The position numbers were made by a program, and so were the translations under genes. A model generated the notes under the pieces. It was not told the origin of the DNA. It saw only the letters and a list, made by a program, of their open reading frames with translations, and made no database searches. Shown here piece after piece: positions 25,614 to 40,600 of a stretch of DNA of 64,000 nucleotides (the first letter of the stretch is position 1; the number at the start of each line of letters is the position of its first letter). Source of the DNA: Typha latifolia (taxonomy: Eukaryota; Streptophyta; Magnoliopsida; Poales; Typhaceae); contig CM034106.1 of the NCBI GenBank assembly GCA_019914945.1, forward strand, positions 5,208,001-5,272,000. The letters are read 5' to 3'.

Positions 25614-28600
25614 TAAAAACTTAAGTTGCGAGTTCATGGTACCTCTGCCTCTCATTATGTAGCTTTCTTTCCTTTTATCTTATCATTTATGAGATAATCT
25701 TTTTTTACCATATTTTTATATTGGTTAACAACAAATTGAAAATATATTATTTATTTATTTATTGGCGTATCCATGCGGTATTCGTATCCTACTTTTAAGA
25801 ATTTATCGTATCCCCGTATCCCATATCTGTATCCATGCTTCACAGGCGCACAAAATATAGCGAGTTTACATGAGGTTAACATGCTAAACTTGTGTCCTGA
25901 CCAACCTCATATTGTAGTGGAGGATTAAATATGGTGTACATTCCAACTCCTAAAATTTCGTTTAAACCTTTACTCACTTATTTTCTCCCAAACAGCTTAA
26001 TCTGAACTTGATTGTCAATCAATAAATCATCTACTCTACATTGTGATAGTATATGGAGACCAAATTACCAATATAATGACTTCACGTTTAATGGAACTTG
26101 ATAAAATAGGGTGTCATCTTATGGAGAAATTGTTGCAAAGGCAATTGCCATCTTTGTCATTCAGCAGATGCTATAATACTATTTGGATGTTTAAAGGAGC
26201 TTTCAGAGTCGAAGAAGTAAGTAATCCAAAATCTTAAGCTGTTGAGAAGATATGTGGATTATACTTTCTTAGAATGTCCCTTCCAGCAACATCCTTAATA
26301 GACCCAACAATTGTCCCTTCTGGTGTATGTCTTCGAGTTAAATAGCGGATAGGACTTAAGCACATCTGAACAAAAGATGGGTGCTCTAATATGACATCAA
26401 ATAGCCAAATTTTCCAAAAGCCCAAGCTATTGAAGGATGTATTACATATTTAAATTATAACACTAAGAGTGAGGATTGCTCCTAGGCTGCAAGACAAACT
26501 GAAGTGGATAAAAGAACATGCAACTTCCTTTTGCCTCAAATGAAGATCAATAGAGAAACATCATAAGAACGGCAAGGATGAAATTCAAGTTATCATTTGG
26601 AAAAACAAAAGTAGAAAGATAACAACAAAATATCAAGGTTCTACCTTTGTTGGCCCTGACGCATTCCCCTTATACACTTCTTTGCTAATGGAATGCTCCA
26701 GAATCTTCTTAGCCCATTCTGGTGGATTCTTATCCAAAGCATCATAGATGCATTTTCTAATTCTTGTTCCCACATTAGTCGGCAGCTTCTTTACAGGTTC
26801 TAGAGGTTGTGCCCACTCTGGCAAAGTACGACCATTAATACCAGCAGGTTCAGGAGCACGTACTGCATCAGAATCCTTGTTGTCGACTAATAAAACTTCC
26901 TTTTCTTGATTCGTAGAATCTGATATCTGCCTTTCAGTCTCTGCAAGAAGCTGAAAATCAAATAGATGAGTGCATAGAAAACTCATTCAATCAAGTTAAA
27001 TATCATTAGTTCTAAATATGGAAACACAAGTTATGCACTATATAACATTTACTGCATAACTGACAATTGGACATTTCATTTGTTAAGAGTATAAAAATAA
27101 AATAATAAAAGATAAAAGAAATAAAACCTCCTTTGTCTATCAGCTTAAGCTTTGAAGGTAATTGGTGGGTTAGCATGGTATCAGTGCAGGAGGTCCTAAA
27201 GACAAATCTCACTAGCTCTATCTATCCATTTAATTCATATCTACTTCTTGGGCATATTAAAAATGTCTTGAGCTCAAAGTGGAGGAATATTAAGAGTATA
27301 AAAAAACAAATCCAAAAGCCGCACGCAAATTACCAAAGGACAAGAAAACAGTCCATAAATGTAATAGAGAACAAACATGGTGTTTCATTCGTGAATATAT
27401 ATAAATATATCAAACAGGCTACTACCAAAATAAGAAATAAAACAGAAAGGAAGATAAAGTTATTAAAAGAACAAACTAACTGAATAGCTTATTGATTTTT
27501 CATGAAGAGCATCAGAAGCCATCAAATTCAAGGTCGATCCATCTACATACTACAATACCTAGGCTGATATAATAAGAGGCATATGAATACTTTACTTAAT
27601 CACAGTGGCAGGCTGTAAAAAGGTCTTTTATCGAAACATTGGTTACAAATTTACGTACAACTAGTCTAAGCAAGGTAGAGGTATGAAGTTCCACTTCAAA
27701 TCAAGGTTCGAAGTACCGGCAGATATGTATCTATATTAGCTCAATTCCTACCAACCCATTCCTTAAATCATCTTGTGCCACGCATGTGATGGTAATTAGT
27801 CCAGATCTGGACGGTTAGGCAAAAGACAAGAGAGAAATGGGATCTAATATCCTCGTCAAAGATAGCATGCCACAAGAGAGGGAGATAAAAAGATAAGGGA
27901 AACTACTCACCTTCACCTTTCGTCGCTCGCCGTCGCCACCACCATCGCTGATGAAACTGCTAAAAGAGGTGCCGTGCGGTTACCCTCATGCCATGTGTCG
28001 ATACACCTCCGGTACAATAAGTGCCGATTGGCACGGGGCGTGTTGGTTGGCACGGCCATCGTTGATCCTCATCAACATATAAAAATTGTAATTTTTGCTT
28101 TACTTGCTCTACAAGCTGAAATATAACAATCTCATCTCCTCCGTTGGGAGAGTTAGACCAATCTTGTGGGATTGGAGATTATCTTACTTTGACTTCAAGT
28201 TAATTTCTGCTAGTTGAGTGTTCCTAACTGAAGATCTCATCCGTGGTGACCTCCAATCACTACAATTGGTATTAGAGCGGCTCCAATCTAAGAGAATCAA
28301 CTCAATCGCAGTAGGTCTCACTCCCAGATCATGGCAGAATCCATGAAGATAGCTACTCTAATTGAGATCTCGAAGCAAAATGAGATTAAGATCCATGGGG
28401 CCACAACCAACACAAATTTGAAGCCAAAAGCAATGCAGCAATAAGTGGCAACCTTCCAAGCCCAGACAGGATCTCAGATTGAAACTCTTATCAAGGGTTT
28501 CTCTAGGGTCGAAAGAGAAAACCAACTTTGTTCCTTCTTCTTCCTCTGACAATGAGATTGAAGCTGAAGATACTTGGAAAAAGCCCAAGATGGATTCTGC

Positions 28601-31600
28601 TACTGCAGATTGATTGCACGGTATCCAAGGTAATTCACTCAAATTTCCTAGAATTGAGTTATCTCACTTCGATGATGATAAGCCTAGAGCTTGGGCTTGT
28701 AAGTGCAAAAGGTTTTTTCAGTTTACTGCTATTCCTAAAAATCAAAAAAGTCTTGTTTGCCTCACTGTATCTGAATGGCAAGGCAATACCATGGTTCCAA
28801 GATCATCAAGAAGGGAAAACTAAATGAGATTGGGATCAATTTGAGGAAGATCTTGGCATAAGATTTGTTGATTTGGGATTTGATAATGTCGTAGGAGAAT
28901 TGAACAAACTTGAACAAGAGCATCTGTTACTGAATATCAAGCAAGATTTGAAGAGCTCAAATCACTTATGCTCATTAAGAATATGTACATTAGAGAGTAC
29001 TTTGTTCAAAGCTTTATCAGTGGGCTTAGAGATGATATTAGACCTGTTGTTCACATGTTCAGCCCCCAAAAGATTTCTCAAGTATTCTATTTAGCTAAAA
29101 TGCAGGAAATGTCTTTAGACCCCCCCAAATTAAAGTGGCCAAATACCCTATTAAGCCTCTACTATTCAAGACCAATTATCCTTTCACTCAACCTCAATTT
29201 CCCAATGCCTTCACAAATCATTCCCTCCCACCGAAACTCTCTTCTCATTCCAATGCTGAATCTTTTACTGATCCTACTACTAAAAATCCACTTTGCAACC
29301 ATTTCTTCCCTCTAATATCATTAAACCCACTACCGATTCAGTCCCAATACACAAGCTATCTTTTGCTGAGATGAAAGCTAGAAGGGATAAAGGTTTCTGT
29401 TACAAATGTGATGAGGTTTGGTGAAAGGGGCATAAGTGTATAAAACAACTCTTTATGATGAACTTGGACACTAAGGAGGCACTTGAAGAGCCCACAATAG
29501 CTGATTTTTCTGCAGATTTTGTACTACTATGAAAATCTCATTGCATGCCTTGGCTGGCCATTGTTCTTCTGGTACCATTCAAATTCAGGGACTTGTAAAT
29601 CATTGACCACTTCACATGCTAATTGATAGTGGTAGTATCCATATCTGCTAGAGAAGGCCACTGTGTGCGAGAGCAAACTCCTCCTTTACAAGTCATGGTA
29701 ACAAATGGCCAAAGATTGGTTAGCGCTACAGTTTGCAGTAAATTTACTTGGACTATGCAGGGGAACATACTTGGTGTTGCCATGTGAATTCTTCAATTAG
29801 GGTACATGCTATGACATGGTGCTAGGAGTTGATTGGATGAGACAATTTAGTCTAATTCTATGCCTTTGATAAACTCCAAGTTAAATTATAGTGAGATACA
29901 AAAACTATTTGTTTAAAGGAATGACTTTAGATAGACCCTGGCAACTAATTTCAGGTGCTTCATTTGACAAATTGATGATGAAAGGTCACTGTGCTTGGCT
30001 CAGCCAGCTCTTTTCCAGTTCACCAGCTGCCCCCACCGACCACACTCCTCTCCATCCTCAAGTAATTGAATTACTTCTCAAATATTCAATCATTTTTGCT
30101 AAACTGCAGGACTTACCTCCCATCAGATCTTAAGATCATCATATTCACTTAAAGCCTAATGCAACTCTTCCTAATCAAGGATTCTTTTTGCTCAAAAAAC
30201 AGCGGTAGAAGAAATTGTTCAAGAACTACTCCAGTCAGGTGTGATTCAACCAAGTCACAACCTTTTCTCCTCATCTATATTGTTGTTAAGAAGATAGATG
30301 GGAGCTGGAAGTTATGTTTTCATTACAGGAAGTTAAATGATCTTACTATCAAAATTAAATATCCTATTCCTGTTATTAATGAACTATTGGGTGAATTACA
30401 CAGTGGACAAGTCTTCTCTAAATTGGATTTGAGGTTGGGTTATCACCAAATTTGAATGTGTCCTACTGAAATTAAGAAAACTTTCCGCACTCATCAGTCT
30501 TTTGGTCTATGCAATGCTTCAACAACTTTTCAGTCTCTAATGAATGCAGTATTCTATCCCTTCCTTTCGAATTATTGGTTTTTTGATGATGTTCTACTCT
30601 ATAGCAGCTTGTTATCAGACAAGCTACACCATTTAGAACAAGTTTTCCTATTGTTGAGAGAACATAAGTTCTATGCTAAGCAATCCAAGTATGCTTTTGT
30701 TGTGTCTACCATTGAATATTTGGGACATTTTATCTCTAAAGATGGATAGCAACAGATCCTTATAAAAACAAATGCATGCTCAATTGGTCTGTACTGAAAA
30801 CTGTCAAACAATAAAGGGGTTTTGGGGTTTAACTGGCTATTACAGGAAATTTGTTCGCAATTATGGGCTTATATCTAAACCACTCACTGATCTGTTGAAA
30901 AAGGATACTTTCCAATGTATACCTGCAGCTCAGAAATCATTTTTACTACTAAAAGAGGCTTTGGCATCTACTATTTCAGCACTTCCAGATTTCTCTAATC
31001 CACTGATCTCGAAACCAATGCTAGTGGGACTGAAGTAGAAGTTCTTTTAATGCAAGGAGGTCATCCAATTGCCTACTTTAGCAAAACTTTGCGTAGAAAT
31101 TTCACCTCTTATTCTACTTATAAAAAAAAAATCCTAGCTATTGTTCTAGTTGTTTCCTAATGGAAATATTATCTGAATGGCAATCATTTCTTTATTCACA
31201 ATGATCATTAAAGTATTAAATATTTCTTAGAACAAAGAATGCGTACTATGTTGCAGCAAAAGTGGCTAACCAAATATGCTTACACAGTCTTGGTTTGAAG
31301 ACATTTTAGCATCTTATGCATAGATAGCTTAGCAGCTGACCTCTTGCCTCAATCATCCATCTCCAATTCTCATGACCACTTCAAATTGTCTCAAGGACTA
31401 GTAAACTACCATGGCAGGATTTATTTGGGTGTTGTTATTGATATCAGAATTAGAGCCATTATTACATGCCTCACCTCCTGCTGGGCGTTCAGGAATTCTG
31501 GCCACATACCAAAGAATCAAATAGTTTTTCTGCTGGTCTGGCTTAAAAAACTGTGCTATCAATTACATTAACTACTGTGATATTTGCCAAAGTAAGCATG

Positions 31601-34600
31601 AGAATTCTTATCCAGTGGGTCTTTCTCCAACTCTTACTGATTCCCACAAAGCTATGGTCTAAATCTCCATAGATTTTATTGATACCAAAATTTGAAGGCA
31701 AAAAGGTCATTTTTGTATTGGTGGACCATCTCAGCGAATATTCCCATGTCCTGGCCTTGTCGCACCCTTTCACAATTCCGCAAGTGGCTACATTATTCTT
31801 GGATCACATCTATAAACTCCATGGATTATCAAGTCCATTGTAAGTGATAGAGTTTCTATTTTTATCAGCAGTTTTTGAAAGGAACTTTTTCCTAAATTAG
31901 GCATTACTCTCAACCTCTCCATGACCTACCACCCACAATCTAATAGGCAAACTCAAAGAATGAATGTTTGTTTAGAATCATATCTCAAATGCATGACTAG
32001 CTCAAAGTCCAAGAGATGGAACCAATGGCTATCTCTGGCCAAATGGTGGTTTAATGCTAATTTTCATAGCAGTTTGAAGCTTACTCCATTCCAAGCACTT
32101 TACAATGGCTACCTGAAATTCTCTCTCAAGTCAGTTACACCGTTGGCTGCTATGAAGGTAACTAAAAGGAATCAGGTCATAGCTTTACTCAAAGCAGAAT
32201 TAGCCAAGAGGCCCAAGCTAAAATGAAATTTTTTGCTAATAAGAATAGGACAGCTAGAGAATTTTCTAAAAGACATACGGTCTATGTTAAACTGCAACCA
32301 TACCGGCAATCTTCAGTTGAACTCAGACAATATTACAAGCTTTCAGCAAAACTGTATGGCACTTTTGTCATCCTGTCTCGCATTGGAAACATTGCTAACA
32401 AACTTTCCCTTCGTCCAAAATTAAAGATTCATCCTGTCTTCCATATGTCCCAACTCAAGCTTCGGCTGGGGTCATCCATTCAAGTATAGCATGTTTTAGC
32501 TCAGGTAGACATTGAGGATGAATCATTACTGCAAGATCAAGAAAGGGAATAGAGTATGTCCTCAAATTTTAGTCAATGGGCAAACTCTTCTCCACATAAG
32601 GCAACTTGGGAAGACTACCTAATGCAGACGTCACTGATAAGACATAATGGCGTGTGTACTAGCGCAGGAAGCACTGAAATTTGATGATCCCTCCTATAGA
32701 GATTTAATTCTGATTGAACTTATTTATTACGTAATATTTATGATCAATTTTGTATTTTTTATTTATTTAGAGTGACTTTAGCTTATTTTCATTGTAAGTC
32801 TGTATATAGAGCAGTTGTATTTTCTTTTGAGGTTAATGAAGATTTTTTATTGCTCTATCTAGTGGAAAATGCGTAAAACCATTTTTAAGGATGGAGGTGT
32901 GAAACTTCATTCCTCTTCTATCTCTTTGACTTCTCTCCCATCTCTTTCTCCCCATCTTCCCAGATTCTATGCCGCCTCACATTTGTTGTTCGCCCGACCG
33001 ATCACTCCACGAACACCGGAACACCAAGAAATCCAATGCACGACAAGCACATCAAGTTCCAAAACGCACGACAAGTTCACCGCCGACGAAGAACAAGAGA
33101 AATCCATCGCCATTGCAGAATCACCGTATGATTTAACGATCTTCAAAAATTATTTGCGCATGCATGTATTATCAAATGATCTATTACTTTAGATTCATCT
33201 TTATTTTTGTCATAGTTAAAAAAAAGAGAAGAAAAAGCAAAAGCACGTCTCTAGTGCTTTTTAAAAATAATTAGGAGTTGCAAAATTTCAAAATTTTAAT
33301 TTTTGGCTCTTATTTTTCTATCAGAATCCAAACAAATCTTCTTTTTTTCTATACTTTCTACCAAATTGCCTTTTTCTTCTCCCTACCATATTCCAACTTT
33401 CGAATTTACCCCCCAAATCCACTTACCTCAAACCCTTACCCACTAACCCATACTAAACTCGTTAAACAAATAATTCAAATCCAACCCAATTCCATTAAAC
33501 CCATTAGACTTAAACCCAAAACCCATTAGACTTCAACCTAAAATCCATTAAACTTAAACCCAAAACCCATTAAATTTCAACCTAAAACCCACTAGATTTA
33601 AATCCAAAACACATTAGACTTGAACCCAAAACCCATTAGCCACTTCATCTTCATCTCTAACCTTCCCCCAATTTAATATTGAGCCCTAGCCATCCTTCAT
33701 CAATCTTGCAAAACTCAACGGCAGCACCGCTTTTCCGCCGACGCCATTGCTACCTCGACGACATTGCTGATCTCCACTTACGACACTACCCTCCACAGCC
33801 GACACAACCACTAGAGCCTTAGTCTCCCGCTGCTTTCTTCAAGCCACTCAACGTCGACGCAAACGCTTGCCGCAACAATGCAGCCACCTTCCACACCAGC
33901 GCTTGCTACTAGCGACACCGCCACTGCACCTCGTTCCCCACCTCGACACGCAAAGATCTTCCATCTCATCGCCGTCTCCACAATAGCTAGTCGTGTTGCC
34001 TTCTCTCCGCATGACTCCCGTGTGACCAGGAGACAAAGAAATGACTAAGGGGTGCGCCATTCCTTGGCTGCTACCATCGAGATCTTCATCAATGCCTCTT
34101 CGACAGCTTCGCAACAATGTGCTGCCACCAATGCCGGCGACCCCACCGCCACCATTGCTACCTCCATCACTGCCACCGACACCACCCGCAATCTCTATCC
34201 ATCGATCCTCCCAACCTCCACCACTAGTGCTGCTACGTATAGTGAGAAAGCAAATTCTACTTTTAGATAGTCAAGTACGCTTTTCCATGGTAACCAATAT
34301 TTTTTCGAGTTATTCCTTTTAGTTTCATCCCTAAATTATTATCAATTCCTGTTGTCCACAAATCGTGAGGGAAAGACTACATAAATACTTTATAGGCTTT
34401 TAATCTTAATACTAAAAGAACTGTGTCGAATAGAATATTAGCATTACATTAATTTTTGAAAAGAAATTTAAAGGGCTTGACATTGACTAAACGCAACTTT
34501 GCTTAAATACCATTATATCTTAGCATTAGTCCTCCAATCTCCCGATTAAAATTTTAAATATAATCATAGTTAGATCAAGGCACTTGTATTTAGAATTTTA

Positions 34601-37600
34601 GATCAGATTTAGTGGACATTTGCACTTCATTAGGTTAGAAAATTATTTATTTATTTCTTTAAGTTTAGCAAGCATAAAAAAATAATATAATAATAAACTA
34701 ATGATTCATTGCATGTTAGTGTATGCTAATATGTAAAATTAAACATATTTTCTTAGTGAATCTAGTGAGTCTAGCAGTAGCAGTATGGATCACGAGTTTG
34801 TTAATAGACTCGATGATATTAGGTTAGTTAGGTACCTTAACTCAACTAGTCAGAGCTACTCAGGACACTGCTTAGGTATCAATGGGTAACTAAAGAATGA
34901 TTATATAGGATAGAAAGACCCTACAGTCAGAGCCCTCCTCAAAATGCTTATCGCTTCGATCCAAAACATGATGAGTCTCCAATCCTTTGTCTCGTCAACA
35001 TCTTCAAGGGAATGACCGAGATACTAATGAAAGGTACCTAAAGAAAAATAAAAATTGATGCCCTTATGTTTGACGGTTGGTTAGACCCTCAATATTTCCT
35101 AGATTGGACCAAGGACATGTATCGTTATTTTTAATAGTATGAAATGGATCGTTATTTTAAATAGTATAACATGTTCGAAATCCAAAAAGTTAGGTTTGCT
35201 GTCATAAAATTGACAGAGTAAGTAAATCAATATTAGACCAATGTTGAAACCCTTCTTGAGATTAAAGGTGAACTACCAATTGAGATTTAGGCTGATATGA
35301 AGAATGAGCTAAAATGTAAATATCTCCTACCTTCTTATTACCCTAGATCACTAGACAAGTGGAACCAACTGAGCTAAAATGTAAATATTTCCTACTTTCT
35401 TATTACCCTAGATCATTAGACAAATGGAACCGACCTACCCAAGGAAGTAAGCCAGCTAAAAGATTACGTTGCAACTTGATACACTTAGTTAGGATCTTTT
35501 CTTATTGCATTAGATGTTTATTTTTATTAAAATAAAATTCCTGTAGGTCACGTTCGAACGTAGGAGGGGTCGTGTTCGAATGCCTTTGCGAACGCCTGCA
35601 TCAGGTTCGCAAATACAGAGAACGCATATTGTGCGTTCGAACACGGTCGGACGAGTTCAAACGCCTACATCGCGTTCGCACATACAGAGAACGTCTTTTG
35701 GTGCGTTCGAACGCGATCGGGCGCGTTCGAACACGATCGACGGGAAAGTTCTAGAATTAGGGTTTCATATTGTTTTAGGACTTGTTGGCTAGCCCCTATA
35801 TATATGTGGATGGCAGCCAACTTCATTATGCTATTTGATTATTGAATTTTTTCCTCTTGCCTCCTATCTTCTCTCAAGACTTCTCCCTCCCTCTTCATCA
35901 ACCTTCCACCTCTACCTTTAATAAGGTTTCTCCTAACTTCTAATCTCCCTCGACTGTCGAGCCACCCCTCTTCTTTGAGATCTCGACCACTTCGTTCCCT
36001 TCATTTATATCTCTAAATCACATCCACAATCCACCTTCATCTCCATATCCATCCATAACCCTAACATCCACTCCACCTGTCACCACCACCATCACCCACA
36101 TTATTTCGTATTTTCGTCCTAGTTGCAGTTCGAATCTGCGAAGGGCATAAATATGAAAGTTGTAGATCAGGGAGTTACGAATCTAATCCACTTGGTTTCG
36201 TAATTTTCTGACTACAGGAGAATATCTAATGAATATTTTTCTACGGTTGCGCGGACTGATTCCTGTAATACATTCAGATCTTGAAGGAATAGTTGCGTAG
36301 CTTATCTTTGGTTCCAGGTCTTATCAAGTGGTATCAGAGTTTATCAAGGTGGTATCAGAGCCTATCTTTTGGTACAAGAACTTATCACAACTTTTGATGA
36401 ACTGATGGTTCGGGCAACGTAATTGAAATGGAAACCCCTAAGCAAATCTTGTCAAGATTTAAGACTGGCCTGCGTGAAGATCTAAGAAGTGAGCTCTTTG
36501 CTCGTAATATTGATACTTTAGAAAAAGCCTACAGTTTAATCCAAGACTTAGTTACAAAACTAGGCCTCAAATTCATTAGTCCTACTTTAGCGAACGAGAC
36601 AGCAAATGGATGGAAATTCTCCACTACGATTCGCATTTCAAACAGGAGGCATAGATACAGCATCTATCCACATGCCCTTATCAAACCAAATGTGCTAATC
36701 AATGTTATAATTGATCTACGCTTAGCTTTTCCCAACTCAAGATAGATTACAAGAGTAGAAATGTTGAGAAAGACTTTTGTAAAGTTAATCCCCAGGTCAA
36801 ATGCTATAAATATCAAGGCTATGGGTATATCGCTGCAAATTATACAAGCCCATATAAAATTAGCTTATGAGACACATAAACTCCACAAGATTTTATATTG
36901 TCAAATGTGCTTTCTCTTAACCAAAAGTCAATGATAATTGGAGGCATAACTCTATCTTCCACACATTCACAAAAATTAGAGGCAAAAATTGCAAGATAAT
37001 TGTGGATAATGGGAGTTGAATAAATGTCGTCCTCGACCATTATTTCTAAATTAAACCTGAAAGTGGTCCTCCATCCTAATTCTTACAAAGTTTTGTAGAT
37101 TAACTCAACCCGCTAGAGATAAAAGAGTGGTGTTTGGTCCCAATAGAATTCACAACTTACAAGTATAAGATCTGGTGTGATGTTTTGACTATGGACGTGC
37201 ATCAAATCATCCTTGAAAGGACTTGGCTATTTGATAATGATGTTCATATTTATGGTCGTTCAAATATATATATGTTTGAATACGAGGGTAAGAAAATCAA
37301 AATTCTTCCCTCGCGGCCTAAAAATAGTAATGCTAAAAAAAAAGTCTAATCCCATCCAACCTAATAGTAGAGTCAGCTTGATTAGTGCCTGAAACATGAA
37401 GCGTGAGATAAGCAAAAGAACTCATATTCTGATTCTTGCTGCCCGAGAAATACAGAACGAGCCTAACGCATCAATTCCTCTTGATGTCACTCCTGTGATT
37501 GAAAAGTTCTTAGATATTAAGGATCTCTCGGATAAATTACCACCAATACGGGACATTCAGTATGCTATCAATCTCATCTCAGGTGCATCTTCCTAACTTG

Positions 37601-40600
37601 CCTTATTACCGATTCCTCTTGGCTTGACTAATGCTCTAAGTACATTTTATTAGAGTGATGACTCAACTACTCAATTATTATGACCCTTTATAGGGCAATT
37701 TTTGACGGTAGACTTTGATGACATCTCTGTCTATAGTCAATCTCGGAAGCAACACATAGATCATCTTCGTCAAGTCTGCGTTGTCTTGAGGAAAGAACGA
37801 CTATATGCAAACCCAAAAAAATGTACCTTTTTGACAGTTATTTTTCTTAGATTTTATTGTTTCGTCTGAAGGAGTCTCTACCGACCCTAATAAGATCAAA
37901 GCTATTAATGAATGGCCCGAGCCTCATACGATAAGAGATGTAAGAAGTTTTCATGAACTCCTATCGTCAGTTTATTAGAGAGTTTGGTACCATTATGGGT
38001 CCGATAACAGAAAAGTGAATTTGAGTAGTCAAAGAGTGCCACCAAAGCTTTCGCCGAAATCAAGAGAAAAATGGTGGAAGCTCTCGTCATGCGACTCCCC
38101 AATTGTAATAAAACTTTTGAGCTCACATATGTGATACATCTAGAATTGGTATAAATGGAGTCCTAAGCTAAGAAGGTCATTTGATTGCCTACTTTAATAA
38201 GAAGCTGAATAAAACTACGCAGCGGTATACCATTTATGATAAAGAATTCTATGTTGTGGTTTAATCTCTTCATTAGTGGATGCATTATTTGCTCCCACAA
38301 GAATTTATTATTTTCTCTTACCATGAGGCTCTTCTATACATCAACTCCCAAAAGAAGCCCAATGCCGACACGGCCAGATGGGTTGAATTTCTCTAAGATT
38401 ATACGTACACCTTGTGACACAAATCCAGAGCGGAGAACAAAGCTACTGATGCACTGAGTTGTTGCATGATCTCTTTTTCAAAAATGAGTGCGGAGGTATA
38501 TCGGCTTTGATAAAATCAAAACTAAATATGAATTGTGTCCAAATTTTCATGAAATTTACAACATGTTAAGCAACGAAATATTCAAGAAATATATGGTTTC
38601 AATTCGTAGGATAGCTATCTATTTAAATCTCAAAAGTTATGCATTCACAGCACCTTGTTAATAGAATTTTTAATTTGAGAATTGCATACCGAAGATCTAA
38701 TAGGATATTTTAGGTATGCAAAAACTATTGAAGCTGCTAAACATCAATTTTTTTGGCCAAGTCTTAATAGAGATGTTATAAGACTTGTAGGTCGATGTCA
38801 CACATGTCAACTCTCTACGCAGCGAAAGCAGAATACGAGATTGTACACGCCTGTGATAACCAAGCTTGGAGGGTCTAGTGGGTTTAGTATAGTATAGTTC
38901 TATTAGGTTGAGTCCGTTGAGTCCACTTTTAATTTCTGCATTACTTATTTCTACATTGGGTTGGGTCAAGCCATGCAATTCTGCGCTACTCAATTTGGGC
39001 CACTCAAGTCATGGGCCTCACTTCTAGCTGGTCTTGAGTAACCACTAATGAAGTGTGGTGAGCACCCAAAGAAAGAGAAGGAACCATTAGCCCTAATTTT
39101 CAACTAGCTTCCTCCTTCCCTCCTCTGGAGGCCGGCAGCGCCCAAGAGAACTGAGCAACACCAGTTGCTTTTCTCACCACCTCGGCTTAACTCAACCTCT
39201 ATTCTCAACTTGGACTTCTTCCTTCCTTCCTTCTCCTGTAGATCTCTAGTAACCTTGTCCACCTAGACTCATCAGCTCCTCCATTGAGCTCACCACTCCA
39301 CACCACAGCTACCATTACTGCAGCTGCAGTCTCAACCCACCAAGCTCCCACTCCAACCTGGTTCCTCCACTCTCCTAGCTCCACCTTAGGCCCCAACCCA
39401 CCACCACTAACATCCAGCAGTTGCACTTCCACCCAGCTCCACCCATACCAACCGTAAGCACCCCTACACTAAGGCCTATTCTGATCATCTTCCGCAGCCC
39501 CAACCATGACAACGCCTTTGCCTATTCCTAATTATCTTTGGCAGAATGTTAGTATGAACGTTGTACTTGGACTTCCAAAGACTAGTCGAAAGCACAACTC
39601 CATTCTCGTGATAGTGAATCAATTTTCTAAGATAGCCCACTTTATACCCTATTCTCAAACTTTTGACACATCAAGTTGCAAAGCTCTATTTTGATAAAAT
39701 CGTTAGCCTGCATGGGCTTCCAAAAACCATAGTGTCAGATAGGGATGTGAAATTCACTAACTATTTTTTGAAAACCTTATAACATAGGAACCAAACTTCA
39801 ATATTCAACAATTTTCCACCCACAAACTGACAAGTAAACCTAATGACAAAAATACCCTTGACTATATGTTAAATAGTAAATAATATGAGGCATTTCTACT
39901 GCGGACTTCCCCATATTGTGTAAGGTTATAGTATGAGGTTATAACTCCACACTCGGGTGTGCAAGATATTACCTCGTGCTATGCAGGTTATAATCATGCA
40001 CTCGGGTGTTCATGGATGCTACTTGACGACGGCGTCGGAGCAATCCAAGGCGAGGGCAAAGATGTTGCCCCACCATAGGGAGATGCGGTCGAGGAGGGGC
40101 AGGGAGGCATGACAAAGGAGGATGAGATTGTCACAGGCGAGGACCGCAGTGAGGTGGAGGGATAGCGACAGAGAGGTCAATGCGGTGGTGAGGGCGGCAT
40201 GGCGAGGGAGGAGGTGGGAGGGGAGGGACGAGAGAAAGTAGAGGGCTGCGACAGAGACCTCAAGGTTGGGGGAGGAGAGATCGGATCGTAGGTTGAAGAT
40301 GAGCACGTCGTAGAGGTCGAGGGTAAGGTTGAGCGAGCGGAGGAGGTCGAACACGAGCTTCTTGCAGATAGCAGAGGAGGGGGAGCCAATGATCTCATCG
40401 CAGGTGATCTTGGCGATGGCGGAGACATCGTGGCCGACAATGGAGTGCTGAAGGGCTTGGAGGGGTGTGGTAGATTGCTTGAGGGTGTTGGTTACCCTAC
40501 TATGCGAGTATAACAGGCTGCCTTTGGAGATGAGAGAGAGAAGAAATAGCAGTTGTAGCTGATATGATTACCGTGTTATCATCTCAAAGGATAAAATTAT

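Noticed and set aside
33848..34322. GC-rich open frames on both strands
   Set aside because: Part of the LTR/leader of a gypsy element; Pro/Ser/Thr-rich with no domain.
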